Part shown: positions 51,743-61,100 of the stretch, one piece after another
How the letters are laid out: each line of letters begins with the position of its first letter
Numbering within the stretch: the first letter of the stretch is position 1
Assembly (NCBI GenBank): GCA_023450085.1
Contig: JAEXHI010000015.1
Coordinates: 60,162-124,161, forward strand
Origin: Bacteroidota bacterium
GTDB taxonomy: Bacteria; Bacteroidota; Bacteroidia; Sphingobacteriales; Sphingobacteriaceae
Length of the DNA stretch: 64,000 nt
Direction: 5' to 3'
Notes under the pieces: generated by a model
Database searches by the model: none
What the model saw: the letters and a program-made list of their open reading frames with translations, nothing else
What the model was told of the DNA's origin: nothing
Program-made: the position numbers and the translations under genes

Positions 51743-52129
51743 TTATTTTTTTAAAGACAAGATATACTTGGCCATTAATTTGGCATCGCTTGGTGAAATT
51801 TTAGGGTGCGGTGTCATTGGGATTTTACCCCAAACGCCCGAACCGCCTTTAATGATTTTATCTGCTAAATAAGTGACGTTTTTTTCGTTGTTAGGGTATT
51901 TCTTAGCAATCTCCGTGTAAGCTGGGCCAATCAACTTATTGATTTTGTGGTGACAGCCGATACAGTCCGATTTGTTGATCAATAACTCGCCACCGCTCAT
52001 TTGCATAGTTGCGATTTTTGGGGCAAGGTTAGTGTTAATGTTTACTGCTGGTTCGTTTTCCTTAGGTACGCTCGTAAATGAGGCCATAAAAAGTACGGTA
52101 GCTCCAAGAATTAAAAAAGTTCGTTTCAT
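51743..52129 (-). CDS. Small c-type cytochrome
   Basis: A 128-residue exported protein with a signal peptide. The heme-binding C-I-G-C-H-H (CxxCH) is near residue 57, and a possible axial Met in P-M-T-P-H-P near residue 105. It matches the single-haem cytochromes found with GMC-type sugar dehydrogenases. It would carry electrons from the dehydrogenase to the respiratory chain. It lies between the Gfo/Idh/MocA and isomerase genes of the cluster. Confidence 0.92.
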   Translation of the reverse strand: MKRTFLILGATVLFMASFTSVPKENEPAVNINTNLAPKIATMQMSGGELLINKSDCIGCHHKINKLIGPAYTEIAKKYPNNEKNVTYLADKIIKGGSGVWGKIPMTPHPKISPSDAKLMAKYILSLKK

Positions 52130-52189
52130 TTTGTGTTTTGTATTAGGGGGTATTAATTAAGTTTAAAGTTAAAAAGTATTAAGTGACAT

Positions 52190-53242
52190 TTAAATGCCTA
52201 ATATTTTTTTATTAAATGCGGCATCGCTTCCTGAGGCCGCGAAATCATCAAATGCTTTTTGGGTCACGTTAATGATGTTTTTCTTGATAAATTCGGCACC
52301 TTCACGTGCACCATCTTCTTGGTTTTTAATGCAGCATTCCCATTCCATAACGGCCCAGCCTTTGAAATCGTACTGCGCTAACTTGCTGAAAATGGTTCTA
52401 AAATCTACCTGGCCATCACCTGGTGAACGGTAACGGCCTGCTCGGTTGGCCCAGCTTTGGTAGCCGCCAAAAGTTCCTTGTCTTCCCGTTGGATTAAACT
52501 CGGCGTCTTTTACGTGGAAAGCTTTAATTCTTTCGTGATAAAGATCGATGTATTGGATATAGTCTAGCTGTTGTAGTACAAAATGCGATGGATCATACAG
52601 CAAACAAGCTCTAGGATGTTGGTTCACTTTGTCTAAAAACATCTCGTAAGTAATGCCGTCAAACAAGTCTTCTCCTGGATGGATTTCGTAGCATACATCT
52701 ACGCCAGCTTCATCAAAAGCATTTAAAATAGGCAACCAGCGTTTGGCTAGCTCGGTAAAAGCCTCGTCAACCAAACCCTCAGGACGTTGCGGCCAAGGAT
52801 GGAAAAACTGCCATAACAATGAACCACTAAATGTGGCGTGGGCATTTAAACCTAAATTTTGTGAAGCTTTTGCAGCGTACTTCAATTGTTGTACTGCCCA
52901 TTCGGTACGTGCTTTTGGGTTGTTTTTAACTTCGGGTGCTGCAAAGGCATCAAACAACTCATTATAAGCAGGGTGAACGGCCACCAATTGACCCTGTAAG
53001 TGGGTAGAAAGCTCGGTGATTTTTAAACCGTGAGCAGCTACTTTTCCAGTCAATTCATCGGCATAGGTTTTGCTTTCAGCTGCTAATTTTAAATCGATGA
53101 ATCGAGGATCGAGTGTAGGCATTTGAATGCCCTTGAAACCCAAATCTGCCGCCCATTTACAAATGGAATCAAGTGAGTTGAAAGGAGCTTCGTCACTAAT
53201 AAACTGTGCTAAAAATACTGCAGGTCCTTGTATTGTCGTCAT
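52190..53242 (-). CDS. Sugar phosphate isomerase/epimerase-family TIM barrel
   Basis: A 350-residue cytoplasmic-looking protein without a signal peptide. The barrel has the family metal-site motifs C-Y-E-I-H-P-G-E-D, L-Y-D-P-S-H-F, A-F-H-V-K-D-A-E-F and A-V-M-E-W-E-C. It probably acts on the sugar after oxidation and uptake. Its start lies 7 nt after the stop of the Gfo/Idh/MocA gene, so the two are translated together. Confidence 0.92.
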   Translation of the reverse strand: MTTIQGPAVFLAQFISDEAPFNSLDSICKWAADLGFKGIQMPTLDPRFIDLKLAAESKTYADELTGKVAAHGLKITELSTHLQGQLVAVHPAYNELFDAFAAPEVKNNPKARTEWAVQQLKYAAKASQNLGLNAHATFSGSLLWQFFHPWPQRPEGLVDEAFTELAKRWLPILNAFDEAGVDVCYEIHPGEDLFDGITYEMFLDKVNQHPRACLLYDPSHFVLQQLDYIQYIDLYHERIKAFHVKDAEFNPTGRQGTFGGYQSWANRAGRYRSPGDGQVDFRTIFSKLAQYDFKGWAVMEWECCIKNQEDGAREGAEFIKKNIINVTQKAFDDFAASGSDAAFNKKILGI

Positions 53243-53249
53243 GTGCTTA

Positions 53250-54407
53250 CTAAACTATAAAATTATGCCATTTTTGTTCCGATGCACTTGAAGCTACGGC
53301 ATTTTCAATCAATGCCATTCCTCTTACGCCATCATTAACGCTAGGGAAATCTAACATTTGAGGAGTAGGAGTTTCGTTGTTCAATTTGGCATCTAAGGTT
53401 AAAGCGAAATTTCTGTAGATATTTGCAAAAGCTTCTAATAAACCCTCCGGATGGCCTCCTGGAGTTCTGGTATTATGCTTAGCGAAATCACCTAAATAGC
53501 CACTACCAGCTCTATAAATCTCGGTAGGTTTGTTTAACCATTTTACCAATAAAGTATTTGGCTCATGTTGGAACCATTCCAAGCCACCTTTTTCACCGTA
53601 AATTCTAATATTAAGGGCATTCTCTTCGCCAGCAGCAATTTGAGAAGCAATTAAAACACCATTGGCACCATTGTCAAATTTCAATAGGATATTGCCATCG
53701 TCATCAATGGTTCTACCTTCAACCACAATGTTTAAATCGGCACAGATTTGAGTGATTTTTAAACCCGAAATATATTCCGCTAAATGAGCCGCATGGGTGC
53801 CAATGTCGCCAATACAGCCACTTTTGCCTGATTTTTTAGGGTCGGTGCGCCAAGCGGCCTGAGCATTTCCTTCTCTTTCGCTCAAAGTACTTAACCAACC
53901 TTGAGGATACTCTACAATAATTTTTCTGATTTTTCCCAATACACCATCTTTCACCATTTCTTTGGCTTGTTTTACCATCGGATAGCCTGAGTAGGTATGG
54001 GTAAGGCATAAAGTAAGGCCAGTTTCTTCTACTTTTTGTTGCAGTTGTTTAGCTTCTTCCAATGTTAATGTCATCGGTTTTTCTATCACTACATTAAAGC
54101 CATGCTCTAGGGCCATCATTGCAGGTGCAAAGTGTGCAAAGTTGGGAGTTACTATCGTTACAAAGTGAATCCTTTCATTTTCTGGGAGTTCACTTTCTTT
54201 TTTGATCATTTCTTCATAGTTCAGGTAAATTCTGTTTTCGGGAAGAAACAACATTTTTCCTGATTCTACGGCAGTTTCTGGATGGATGCTTAAAGCACCA
54301 CAGCAAAGTTCAATCAGTCCATCCATATTAGCAGCAATGCGGTGAACAGCTCCGATGAATGCATCTTTGCCACCACCAATCATGCCCATTCTTATTTTTT
54401 GTCTCAT
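53250..54407 (-). CDS. Cytoplasmic Gfo/Idh/MocA oxidoreductase
   Basis: A 385-residue NAD(P)-dependent enzyme with no signal. The N-terminal M-G-M-I-G-G-G-K-D-A-F-I-G binds the cofactor, and V-I-E-K-P-M-T-L is the family E-K-P motif. The later I-G-D-I-G-T-H-A-A-H contains the active-site His pair. It pairs with the adjacent TIM barrel enzyme. With the exported Gfo/Idh/MocA at 50181, the cluster has one copy for each side of the inner membrane. Confidence 0.93.
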   Translation of the reverse strand: MRQKIRMGMIGGGKDAFIGAVHRIAANMDGLIELCCGALSIHPETAVESGKMLFLPENRIYLNYEEMIKKESELPENERIHFVTIVTPNFAHFAPAMMALEHGFNVVIEKPMTLTLEEAKQLQQKVEETGLTLCLTHTYSGYPMVKQAKEMVKDGVLGKIRKIIVEYPQGWLSTLSEREGNAQAAWRTDPKKSGKSGCIGDIGTHAAHLAEYISGLKITQICADLNIVVEGRTIDDDGNILLKFDNGANGVLIASQIAAGEENALNIRIYGEKGGLEWFQHEPNTLLVKWLNKPTEIYRAGSGYLGDFAKHNTRTPGGHPEGLLEAFANIYRNFALTLDAKLNNETPTPQMLDFPSVNDGVRGMALIENAVASSASEQKWHNFIV

Positions 54408-54483
54408 GATTTAGCTTAAAGTCTAAAGCGAAAAGCTTAAAGCGATATATGCCTTAAGCCTTCTGCTTTTAGCTTTTTTAAAT

Positions 54484-56187
54484 TTACAGGTTTCCTTTTT
54501 TCAATTCATTTACAGCGTGATCGGCAGCGCGGGCGGTTAAGGCCATAAAAGTTAGTGAAGGGTTTTGGCAACCGATTGATGGCATTGAAGCCCCGTCAGT
54601 TACAAAAACGTTTTTCACTTCATGCACTTGGTTCCACTCGTTCAATACCGAAGTCTTAGGGTCTTTACCCATTCTGGCAGTACCCATTTCGTGGATAGCC
54701 ATGCCTGGATAGCAACCGTTATCGTAGGTTTTGATGTTTTTAGCACCTGCTGCTTCTAGCATTTCAGCCGCGTCGTTCATCATATCCTCACGCATTTTCT
54801 TTTCGTTTTCTTTGTATTCGCAATCAATAGCCAATACAGGTTGTCCCCATTTGTCTTTTTTCGTTTGATCGATATACACACGGTTTTCGTAGTAAGGCAA
54901 CATCTCTCCGAAACCACCAAAGCCCATTCTCCATTTGCCTGGTCTGGTCATTTTTTCTTTAAAGTCGGCACCAAAAGATAGCTCGGCAATATCGTTTTGC
55001 CAGTTTTGTCTGGATGCACTACCTTGATAGCCAAAACCACGTAAGTAATCACGTTTATCTTTTCCAACATTTCTGAAACGAGGAACGTAGAAACCATTGG
55101 CACGTCGGCCATAGGTATAAAACTTGTCGAAACCATCAAAATCGCCATTGGCGCCGCAACGGAAATGGTGGTCCATTAAGTTATGACCCAACTGGCCGCT
55201 GGCATTACCCAATCCGTTTGGATGTGCCTCGGAAGTTGAGTTTAACAAGATAAAAGTGGTACCCAATGTTGAACCGTTTACAAAAACGATTTTCGAATAA
55301 AACTCCATCGTTTTGTTGGTCAAGGCATCAATTACCATTACGCCTTTTGCTTTTTTGGTGTCCTTATCGTAAATGATATGGTTAACAATAGAATATGGTC
55401 TTAAGGTAAGATTACCCGTTTCCATAGCCGCTGGTAGGGTAGAAGATTGGGTACTGAAATAAGCACCAAATGGACAGCCACGGGCACATAAATTACGGTA
55501 TTGGCAACTGCCACGGCCATTGTGAGGTACCGTTAAGTTAGCCGTACGACCAATGGTCAAAAGTCTTTCGTTACCCCATTTTTGTTTAATGCTTTCTCTT
55601 ACCGATTTCTCTACCACGTTTAATTCCATTGGCGGAAGAAAATGGCCGTCAGGCAACACTTCATGTAAACCTTCATTTTGGCCACTAATGCCTGCAAATT
55701 TCTCGGTATAGTCATACCAAGGAGCAAGGTCTTTATATCTAATTGGCCAATCGTTTCCGAAGCCATCTTTAGCATTTTCAGAAAAATTCAAGTCACCCAA
55801 ACGATAGCTTTGGCGGCCCCACATTAACGACTTTCCACCTACGTGGAAACCTCTGTACCAATCAAATCTCTTCACTTCGGTATAAGGGCATTCCAAATCG
55901 TTTACCCACCATTTTTCAGTGGCTTCGTTATAAGGATAATCTCTTCTTTGCACGGGATGGGTACGCTTCATTTCTTCGGTTAACCTACCTGCATGCTTAA
56001 TATCCCAAGGATCTTTCATGGCCGAATCATAATCTTTGATGTGCTCAATGTTCATTCCTCTTTCGAGCAATAATACTTTTAAGCCTTTTTCGGTAAGTTC
56101 CTTGGCAGCCCAACCACCACTGATGCCCGAACCAACGACAATGGCATCATAAGTGTTTTCGGCTTTTAGATTTATATTTAAGTTCAT
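54484..56187 (-). CDS. GMC-family FAD-dependent sugar (glucoside 3-) dehydrogenase, large subunit
   Basis: A 567-residue flavoprotein. The start at 56187 gives a short N-terminus before the FAD motif D-A-I-V-V-G-S-G-I-S-G-G; an ATG at 56235 would add 16 residues and overlap the small-subunit gene. The C-terminal GMC domain has the active-site His (A-I-H-E-M-G-T-A-R-M-G) and Asn (C-Q-N-P-S-L-T). A cysteine-rich segment C-Q-Y-R-N-L-C-A-R-G-C-P-F-G-A, near residues 236-250 from this start, resembles the iron-sulfur-type or conserved Cys cluster of sugar 3-dehydrogenases. No Tat signal is present, so it is probably exported with the small subunit. It oxidises C3 of sugars. Confidence 0.93.
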   Translation of the reverse strand: MNLNINLKAENTYDAIVVGSGISGGWAAKELTEKGLKVLLLERGMNIEHIKDYDSAMKDPWDIKHAGRLTEEMKRTHPVQRRDYPYNEATEKWWVNDLECPYTEVKRFDWYRGFHVGGKSLMWGRQSYRLGDLNFSENAKDGFGNDWPIRYKDLAPWYDYTEKFAGISGQNEGLHEVLPDGHFLPPMELNVVEKSVRESIKQKWGNERLLTIGRTANLTVPHNGRGSCQYRNLCARGCPFGAYFSTQSSTLPAAMETGNLTLRPYSIVNHIIYDKDTKKAKGVMVIDALTNKTMEFYSKIVFVNGSTLGTTFILLNSTSEAHPNGLGNASGQLGHNLMDHHFRCGANGDFDGFDKFYTYGRRANGFYVPRFRNVGKDKRDYLRGFGYQGSASRQNWQNDIAELSFGADFKEKMTRPGKWRMGFGGFGEMLPYYENRVYIDQTKKDKWGQPVLAIDCEYKENEKKMREDMMNDAAEMLEAAGAKNIKTYDNGCYPGMAIHEMGTARMGKDPKTSVLNEWNQVHEVKNVFVTDGASMPSIGCQNPSLTFMALTARAADHAVNELKKGNL

Positions 56188-56222
56188 TTTGTTTGTGTTT
56201 TGTTTAGGGGAAAAGAGGTTGT

Positions 56223-56807
56223 TTAGGTGGCCCAAGATTTTTGTCCTGGCTTAAGTGGATAAGCACCATCATAGCTGCCGGGTATTTGTACATACTCGCG
56301 TGCTTTGGTGCAGCCAATTTCTGAAGAGAAATACCCTAACGAAGTAAGGTCTCTCGCGGTGGTAAAGAAATAGGCAATATCTACGTTTTCAGGAAGCTTG
56401 TTTGTCTTTTGATCTAAGGTTTCCTGTCTCAATACGGTAAGCATTTTTTTGCGTTCTGCCAATGGAATTAAGGCAAAGCTTTTACCATACTGTTTTTTAG
56501 CACGAGCTTCAAAAGCTACTAAACCATTGTAAAACGATTGTTGTTGCTTGGCTGGATAACAGTCATTGATCATCATGGGGATAAATTTGCCCACACCTGC
56601 CGCTTTGGCTCCTGCGGAGGATTTGGTGGTAGGAATGATGACGTCAGCAATTTCTGCAAGGGTTTTGATTTGTACTGCGCTAAAAGTAACTGCGTTTTTT
56701 TCGTTTTCAGGTAAGGTGTAACTACTGAACAAGATGTCTGTTGTTCCAGCAGAAATGGCCGTTCCTAACAAAATGGCTACGCTTCTGAGTGCTTCTCTTC
56801 TGTCCAT
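56223..56807 (-). CDS. Gluconate 2-dehydrogenase subunit 3-like small subunit (Tat signal)
   Basis: A 194-residue protein with a Tat-like start (D-R-R-E-A-L-R-S-V-A-I-L-L-G). The gluconate_2-dh3 domain includes V-T-F-S-A-V-Q-I-K-T-L-A-E-I-A-D-V-I-I-P. It is the first gene of the cluster and the partner of the GMC large subunit. By the known hitchhiker mechanism it would carry the large subunit through Tat. The following GMC gene begins 35 nt later. Confidence 0.92.
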   Translation of the reverse strand: MDRREALRSVAILLGTAISAGTTDILFSSYTLPENEKNAVTFSAVQIKTLAEIADVIIPTTKSSAGAKAAGVGKFIPMMINDCYPAKQQQSFYNGLVAFEARAKKQYGKSFALIPLAERKKMLTVLRQETLDQKTNKLPENVDIAYFFTTARDLTSLGYFSSEIGCTKAREYVQIPGSYDGAYPLKPGQKSWAT

Positions 56808-57132
56808 ATAAGTGGTCTATATATTGGTTCTAAGTGTGTTTTTTACACTATATAAATTTAGGTAATAATAGTCATTAAAAATTAGTAAGTCAATATCTGT
56901 TACGAATTTGGTACAATGTTGGCAACAATTTGCATGATTTTGCCCTGACATAAAATAGTTATCAATCTGTCTTGTTTTTTATGGCAATAGGAAAATAGAC
57001 ACTTTGTTTTTGCCTTTTATAAAAGTACGTATTTTGATAGTGAAGTTAAAACGAAATAAAAAATAATATAATGAATTAAATATGAAACAAAACGGAATTT
57101 GGTGGTGATTCAGTACAATCTTGAACGTTTGG

Positions 57133-57200
57133 AGGGGATTAGGGGTAGGAATTAGGGACTAGTGGTTAGTAGCTAGGAATTAGTAGTTAGGGGTTAGTTA
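57133..57200. repeat. Short dispersed repeat, family E, TAG-rich
   Basis: An AG/GT-rich segment, with GGAATTAGGGACTAGTGGTT (57148-57167) and GGAATTAGTAGTTAGGGGTT (57177-57196), matches the reverse complement of 49334-49365. It lies in the long gap 56808-58170, where I see no gene before 57984. The first 330 nt of that gap carry the promoter region of the GMC cluster. Confidence 0.6.
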
Positions 57201-57309
57201 TGTCGTATGTATTTCTTTTTTGAGCGGATTCTTCAGCAGTTGGGATAAAGCAGCTACGAAATTAAATCCTTGAGCTAATCTACATTAATTGCAGTAGCCG
57301 TTCCTACTT

Positions 57310-57417
57310 CTTCATTTCGATCCCGAACATTCGGAAGAGAAATCTTTGAACATGCTATAATGCGCATAGAAAGTCCAAAGATTTCTCCATTTCACTACGT
57401 TTCAGTCGAAATGACGC
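57310..57417. repeat. Palindromic dispersed repeat, family B, copy in gene desert
   Basis: TTCATTTCGATCCCGA (57311-57326) and TCGAAATGAC (57406-57415) are the outer arms. AGAAATCTTTG and CAAAGATTTCT form the inner pair. The element is palindromic overall and stands alone in the gap. Confidence 0.7.
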
Positions 57418-57510
57418 TGTGATTGATGCAATTGCGAGATGAAACTAGATGAGTGATTGGAGTGTGGACATTATTTAGGTCTACCCTAATTTCAGTAGTC
57501 GTTCCTACTT

Positions 57511-57602
57511 CGTCATTTCGAACGCAGAGAGAAATCTTTGAATATGCTAGCTCAAAGATTAACTGTATTGATCTTCAATTCTCCGCTACAGTCGAAATGA
57601 CG
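57511..57602. repeat. Palindromic dispersed repeat, family B, second desert copy
   Basis: CGTCATTTCGAACGCAGAGA (57511-57530) and GTCGAAATGACG (57591-57602) bracket a copy with the inner pair AGAAATCTTTGA/TCAAAGATT. It lies about 100 nt from the preceding family B copy. A degenerate third block AAAGCAGCTACGAAATTAAA (57247-57266) also belongs to this family. Confidence 0.7.
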
Positions 57603-57983
57603 CCATGATTGATGTTGTTGCGGATTAAGGAAGGGGTGATTTGGGATATACACAGAGCCCCAATTTTACCTTCCATTATTCTTATCTAGAGTGGGATCAT
57701 GAGCAGAAGAATAGACCAATAATTTGAGCGAAATAATTTAGGAATTGGGTGCTAATTGAGTATAAAACGTTTAAGATTTTATTAAATATTGAATTTTTTT
57801 TATCTGATAATCAGTTGTTTAATGTTTTTTTCAACAAAAAGTGTAAAAATTTTGAGAGGATCGCCTTAGTAAACTGTCTTTACAGCAAAAATAACAAACA
57901 AATAGTTGTGAACCAAAAGACAGAAAGGGGGGTGCAAGACAGTAAAAACAGATACGTAAAAGAATGACTCTACTGAAACCTAT

Positions 57984-58118
57984 ATGAACAATATTTGCCT
58001 AACCTGCGGTAACCACTGCAGGAAGGGTAAATTTAAACAGATACTTTCCCTGCCATCCTCTCGGCACTTTCGATACTGCCCATCTTCAGTAAGGATTGTC
58101 AAAATTTTTAAACCATAA
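57984..58118 (+). CDS. Possible small Cys-rich peptide ORF upstream of susC
   Basis: A 44-codon ORF with ATG start encodes M-N-N-I-C-L-T-C-G-N-H-C-R-K-G-K, a C-x-x-C-x-x-x-C start followed by a basic tail (R-I-V-K-I-F-K-P). It ends 52 nt before the susC ATG on the same strand. No clear ribosome-binding site is seen. It may be chance, or a leader peptide. The protein is unknown. Confidence 0.25.
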   Translation: MNNICLTCGNHCRKGKFKQILSLPSSRHFRYCPSSVRIVKIFKP

Positions 58119-58170
58119 AAATTCAAAGTATTTTTAACTAACCAAATTAACTTACTTTTTGCATCGTGAG

Positions 58171-61100
58171 ATGCAGAAATTGAAGACCATGCTTATGAAC
58201 AACTTTTTATTAAACCGTGGCACCAAGTCCAAGCTCAGTGCTCGCATCTCCCTAGGCCTTGGGCTATTGCTCCTATTGCTATTGCAATCTGCGGCATCAT
58301 TTGCCCAAAAAATAACCCTTAACTACCAAAATACTTCCTTGGAACAGGTGCTTAGGGAAATTCGCAAGCAAAGCGGCTATGACATCTTTTTTGACCAAAA
58401 TTTAGTAAACCAACAGCCGGCAGTAGCCGTAAAAATAACCAATGCCAATGTGGAGGAGGCGATGAGCATTGCCCTAAAGGGACTTCCGCTATCGTTTACG
58501 GTAAACGGAAAAGCCATTTCTATTAAAAGACCAGAAAAGGCTGTTACTACGGCCGTACGGCAACAGAAAATCACCATTACCGGTACTATCATTGATGACA
58601 ATGGCTCGCCTATGGCTGGTGTGTCAGTTTCCTCTGCAGGAGTGAAACCAGTATACACCGATGGACTGGGAAAGTTTACCCTAAAGGATATTGATCCCTT
58701 GGCCGTGGTAAATATATCCTATACCGGCAAGCTTCCCATAGAACGTACGGCACTGGCCATTTCGCTGATGAGCGAAATACAAATGGAAACAGGTTCCATT
58801 AACCTGAACGAAACCATTATACAGGGACAAAGGGTAGGTGGAAAGGTGCTTGGAGGATTTAAACTAGATATCACGCACCGTAAGCAATTAAGTTTATCGC
58901 AGGCTTTGGAAGGCACTATACCAGGATTGGTAATTAGAAACAACAGAACAACTACTTCACGACAGCTTTATGTGAGCGACGGTACGATGGTTCCTGTTGG
59001 AAACTACACTTTAGAAGAGTTGAAAGCGGCGCTTAGGAGAAAATATGCGGGGACTTTTATGGAAGGCCTCGTAGATCTTATAGCAGAAACCCAGATGGAA
59101 AGCGGATCTAGGGACGGAAGCGTAATTACTGAAACCACTACTACGAGTAGTATTACTCCGGAGTTAAGAGGTGCAGGTGGCTTTGGAACGGGTGCCAATG
59201 CCATGTTGGTAATTATTGATGGTTTTGTACAAAATGAGTTCCCTGCTGATTATCCCATGAACAATGTACTTTCGGTAGAGGTGATTAGGGATCCTGCCGA
59301 AACTATCAAATGGGGGCCGGGCGCATCTAATGGGGTAATTATCATTACTACCAATGGCGGTAAACCTGGCGAATTGCAAATTACCTACAACTCCACTTTT
59401 AATTTTTCGGGCGCACCAGATAACAGTAACAAGGCTTTGCAAAGAGCTAATACCAGCCAGCTTTTAGACTACTATCTTAACGAAGAGAAATATAAAGAAA
59501 CAGCCGATGGTAGCAACAGGCCCTCTGAAGATCTCAATATAATACGTATAGTGCCAGCCCGATTATTGTTAGAGAAACGTTTTAAGAAAAAAATAAGCGA
59601 AACTGAGTTTCAAAACAGTTGGGAATTATTATCGCAGCTTTCCAATGAGGAACAGTACCGTGAACAGCAACAGGGTATTTTTAGCCAAAACCAAAACCTG
59701 AACTTGACTGGTGGCGGTAAGTATCATCGTTTTTCAATTAATGGCAACTATAATACTTCCCATACCGAAGCCTTGGGCAATAAGACCCGTATTTGGGGGA
59801 TGAACTTCCGAGATCAGTTGTCGTTGCTTAACAATAAGCTTCAAATTGCCCTACAGGTAAATGGCAACTTAAAAAGGAACAATGCTGGTAATGCCTTGGA
59901 TCCTGCAGAACTAGAACCTTATCAAATGCTTTACAGGGCTGATGGGAGCTATGTTTACGATTATTCTGCTAAAAGTATTAGTTCAGCCGATAATAATACA
60001 CGGTTAAAAAATCTTTATCCTGCTCTACAGGATTATGGTTACAACCCTTTGGAAGAGGCTAGGGGTACTCAAAGGTTAAGCAAAAGCCATCTCCTTAACT
60101 CTTCGCTTAATATCAATTGGAAACTTTTGGATGGCCTAACCTGGTCAACTAACCTGCAGTACGTGAATAGTCTTACTAACGGTGAAAATTTCATTTCCAA
60201 AAATACCAACTATGCCCGTAGTTTATATAATAACTATTATGCCGTGGCTGTTCCAAAGGAATTGTTTTTTCCAGGATCGGGCATTTTCGTCTCAAGTCCT
60301 ATAGATCCTAAGATTGCTTTTGTGCCTTGGGGTGATGTTTTTCGGACTTCTCAAAGCCGTAGTAACAGTACCAATTTGCGTACCGGGTTTGGCTATAACC
60401 GCTTATTTGATAAAAAGCATGCGCTTAACCTCCGCGTTGGTTTTTCTTATTATGATGCATTGCAACGTGACAACAGCAATTTGCCCCTGTACGGTTATAA
60501 CAGTAGTACTGGTTTGGGTACCGCATTGTCACTGCCAGCACCTGACTTGACTTATGAAGGGGTTATGGGTGGTCCAATCAGTTTTAATCCCCTAACTACC
60601 CTTATCCCAATGAATAAGGTGCTAGATAGGAATATGTCTGCAAATGCACACTTGGATTACACCTACGATGAACGTTTAGGCTTACAGGCTTTTTATAACC
60701 AAAGTTTTATGCCGGTAATGTCCGCAAACATTTACAGCTCTACACGAAATTACAATGCATTGGCCTCATGGGCTTTGCACAAGGAATCCTTTTTTAAGCT
60801 TCCACTGATTAGTAAGCTGAAGCTGTCTGCAGGTTTTGGCGAAATCAAGATGGCTAGTTTACCGGTACAACTACCAGCCACAAGAACATTTGATCCTTTA
60901 TGGGATTTTTCTTACCTGGAAGTAAACGGCTACAATGCAATCCGTCAAAACGGAGAACAAATCCGTAACTACGATGCGCTATTGGACTTGGGCTTGTTCA
61001 AAGATGTGCTGCAAGGCCAGTTCAACTACCGTTACAACTCTATGGGGGTAAAAAACCAGCTGAGCGGCAGGCTCTCCTACCATATTTCTAAAGCAGGTTA

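Noticed and set aside
54484..56235. GMC start at 56235
   Set aside because: It would overlap the small-subunit gene by 13 nt and adds 16 residues before the FAD domain; 56187 fits better.
47172..56807. Sugar-phosphate pathway or inositol catabolism as function of the Gfo/Idh/MocA cluster
   Set aside because: GMC/subunit-3/cytochrome c and DUF1080 point to sugar 3-oxidation; no iol-type genes are present.
57749..57967. 72-codon GTG-start open frame in the gene desert
   Set aside because: AT-rich, Asn/Lys/Phe-rich composition without a domain, GTG start and no ribosome-binding site; looks like chance.
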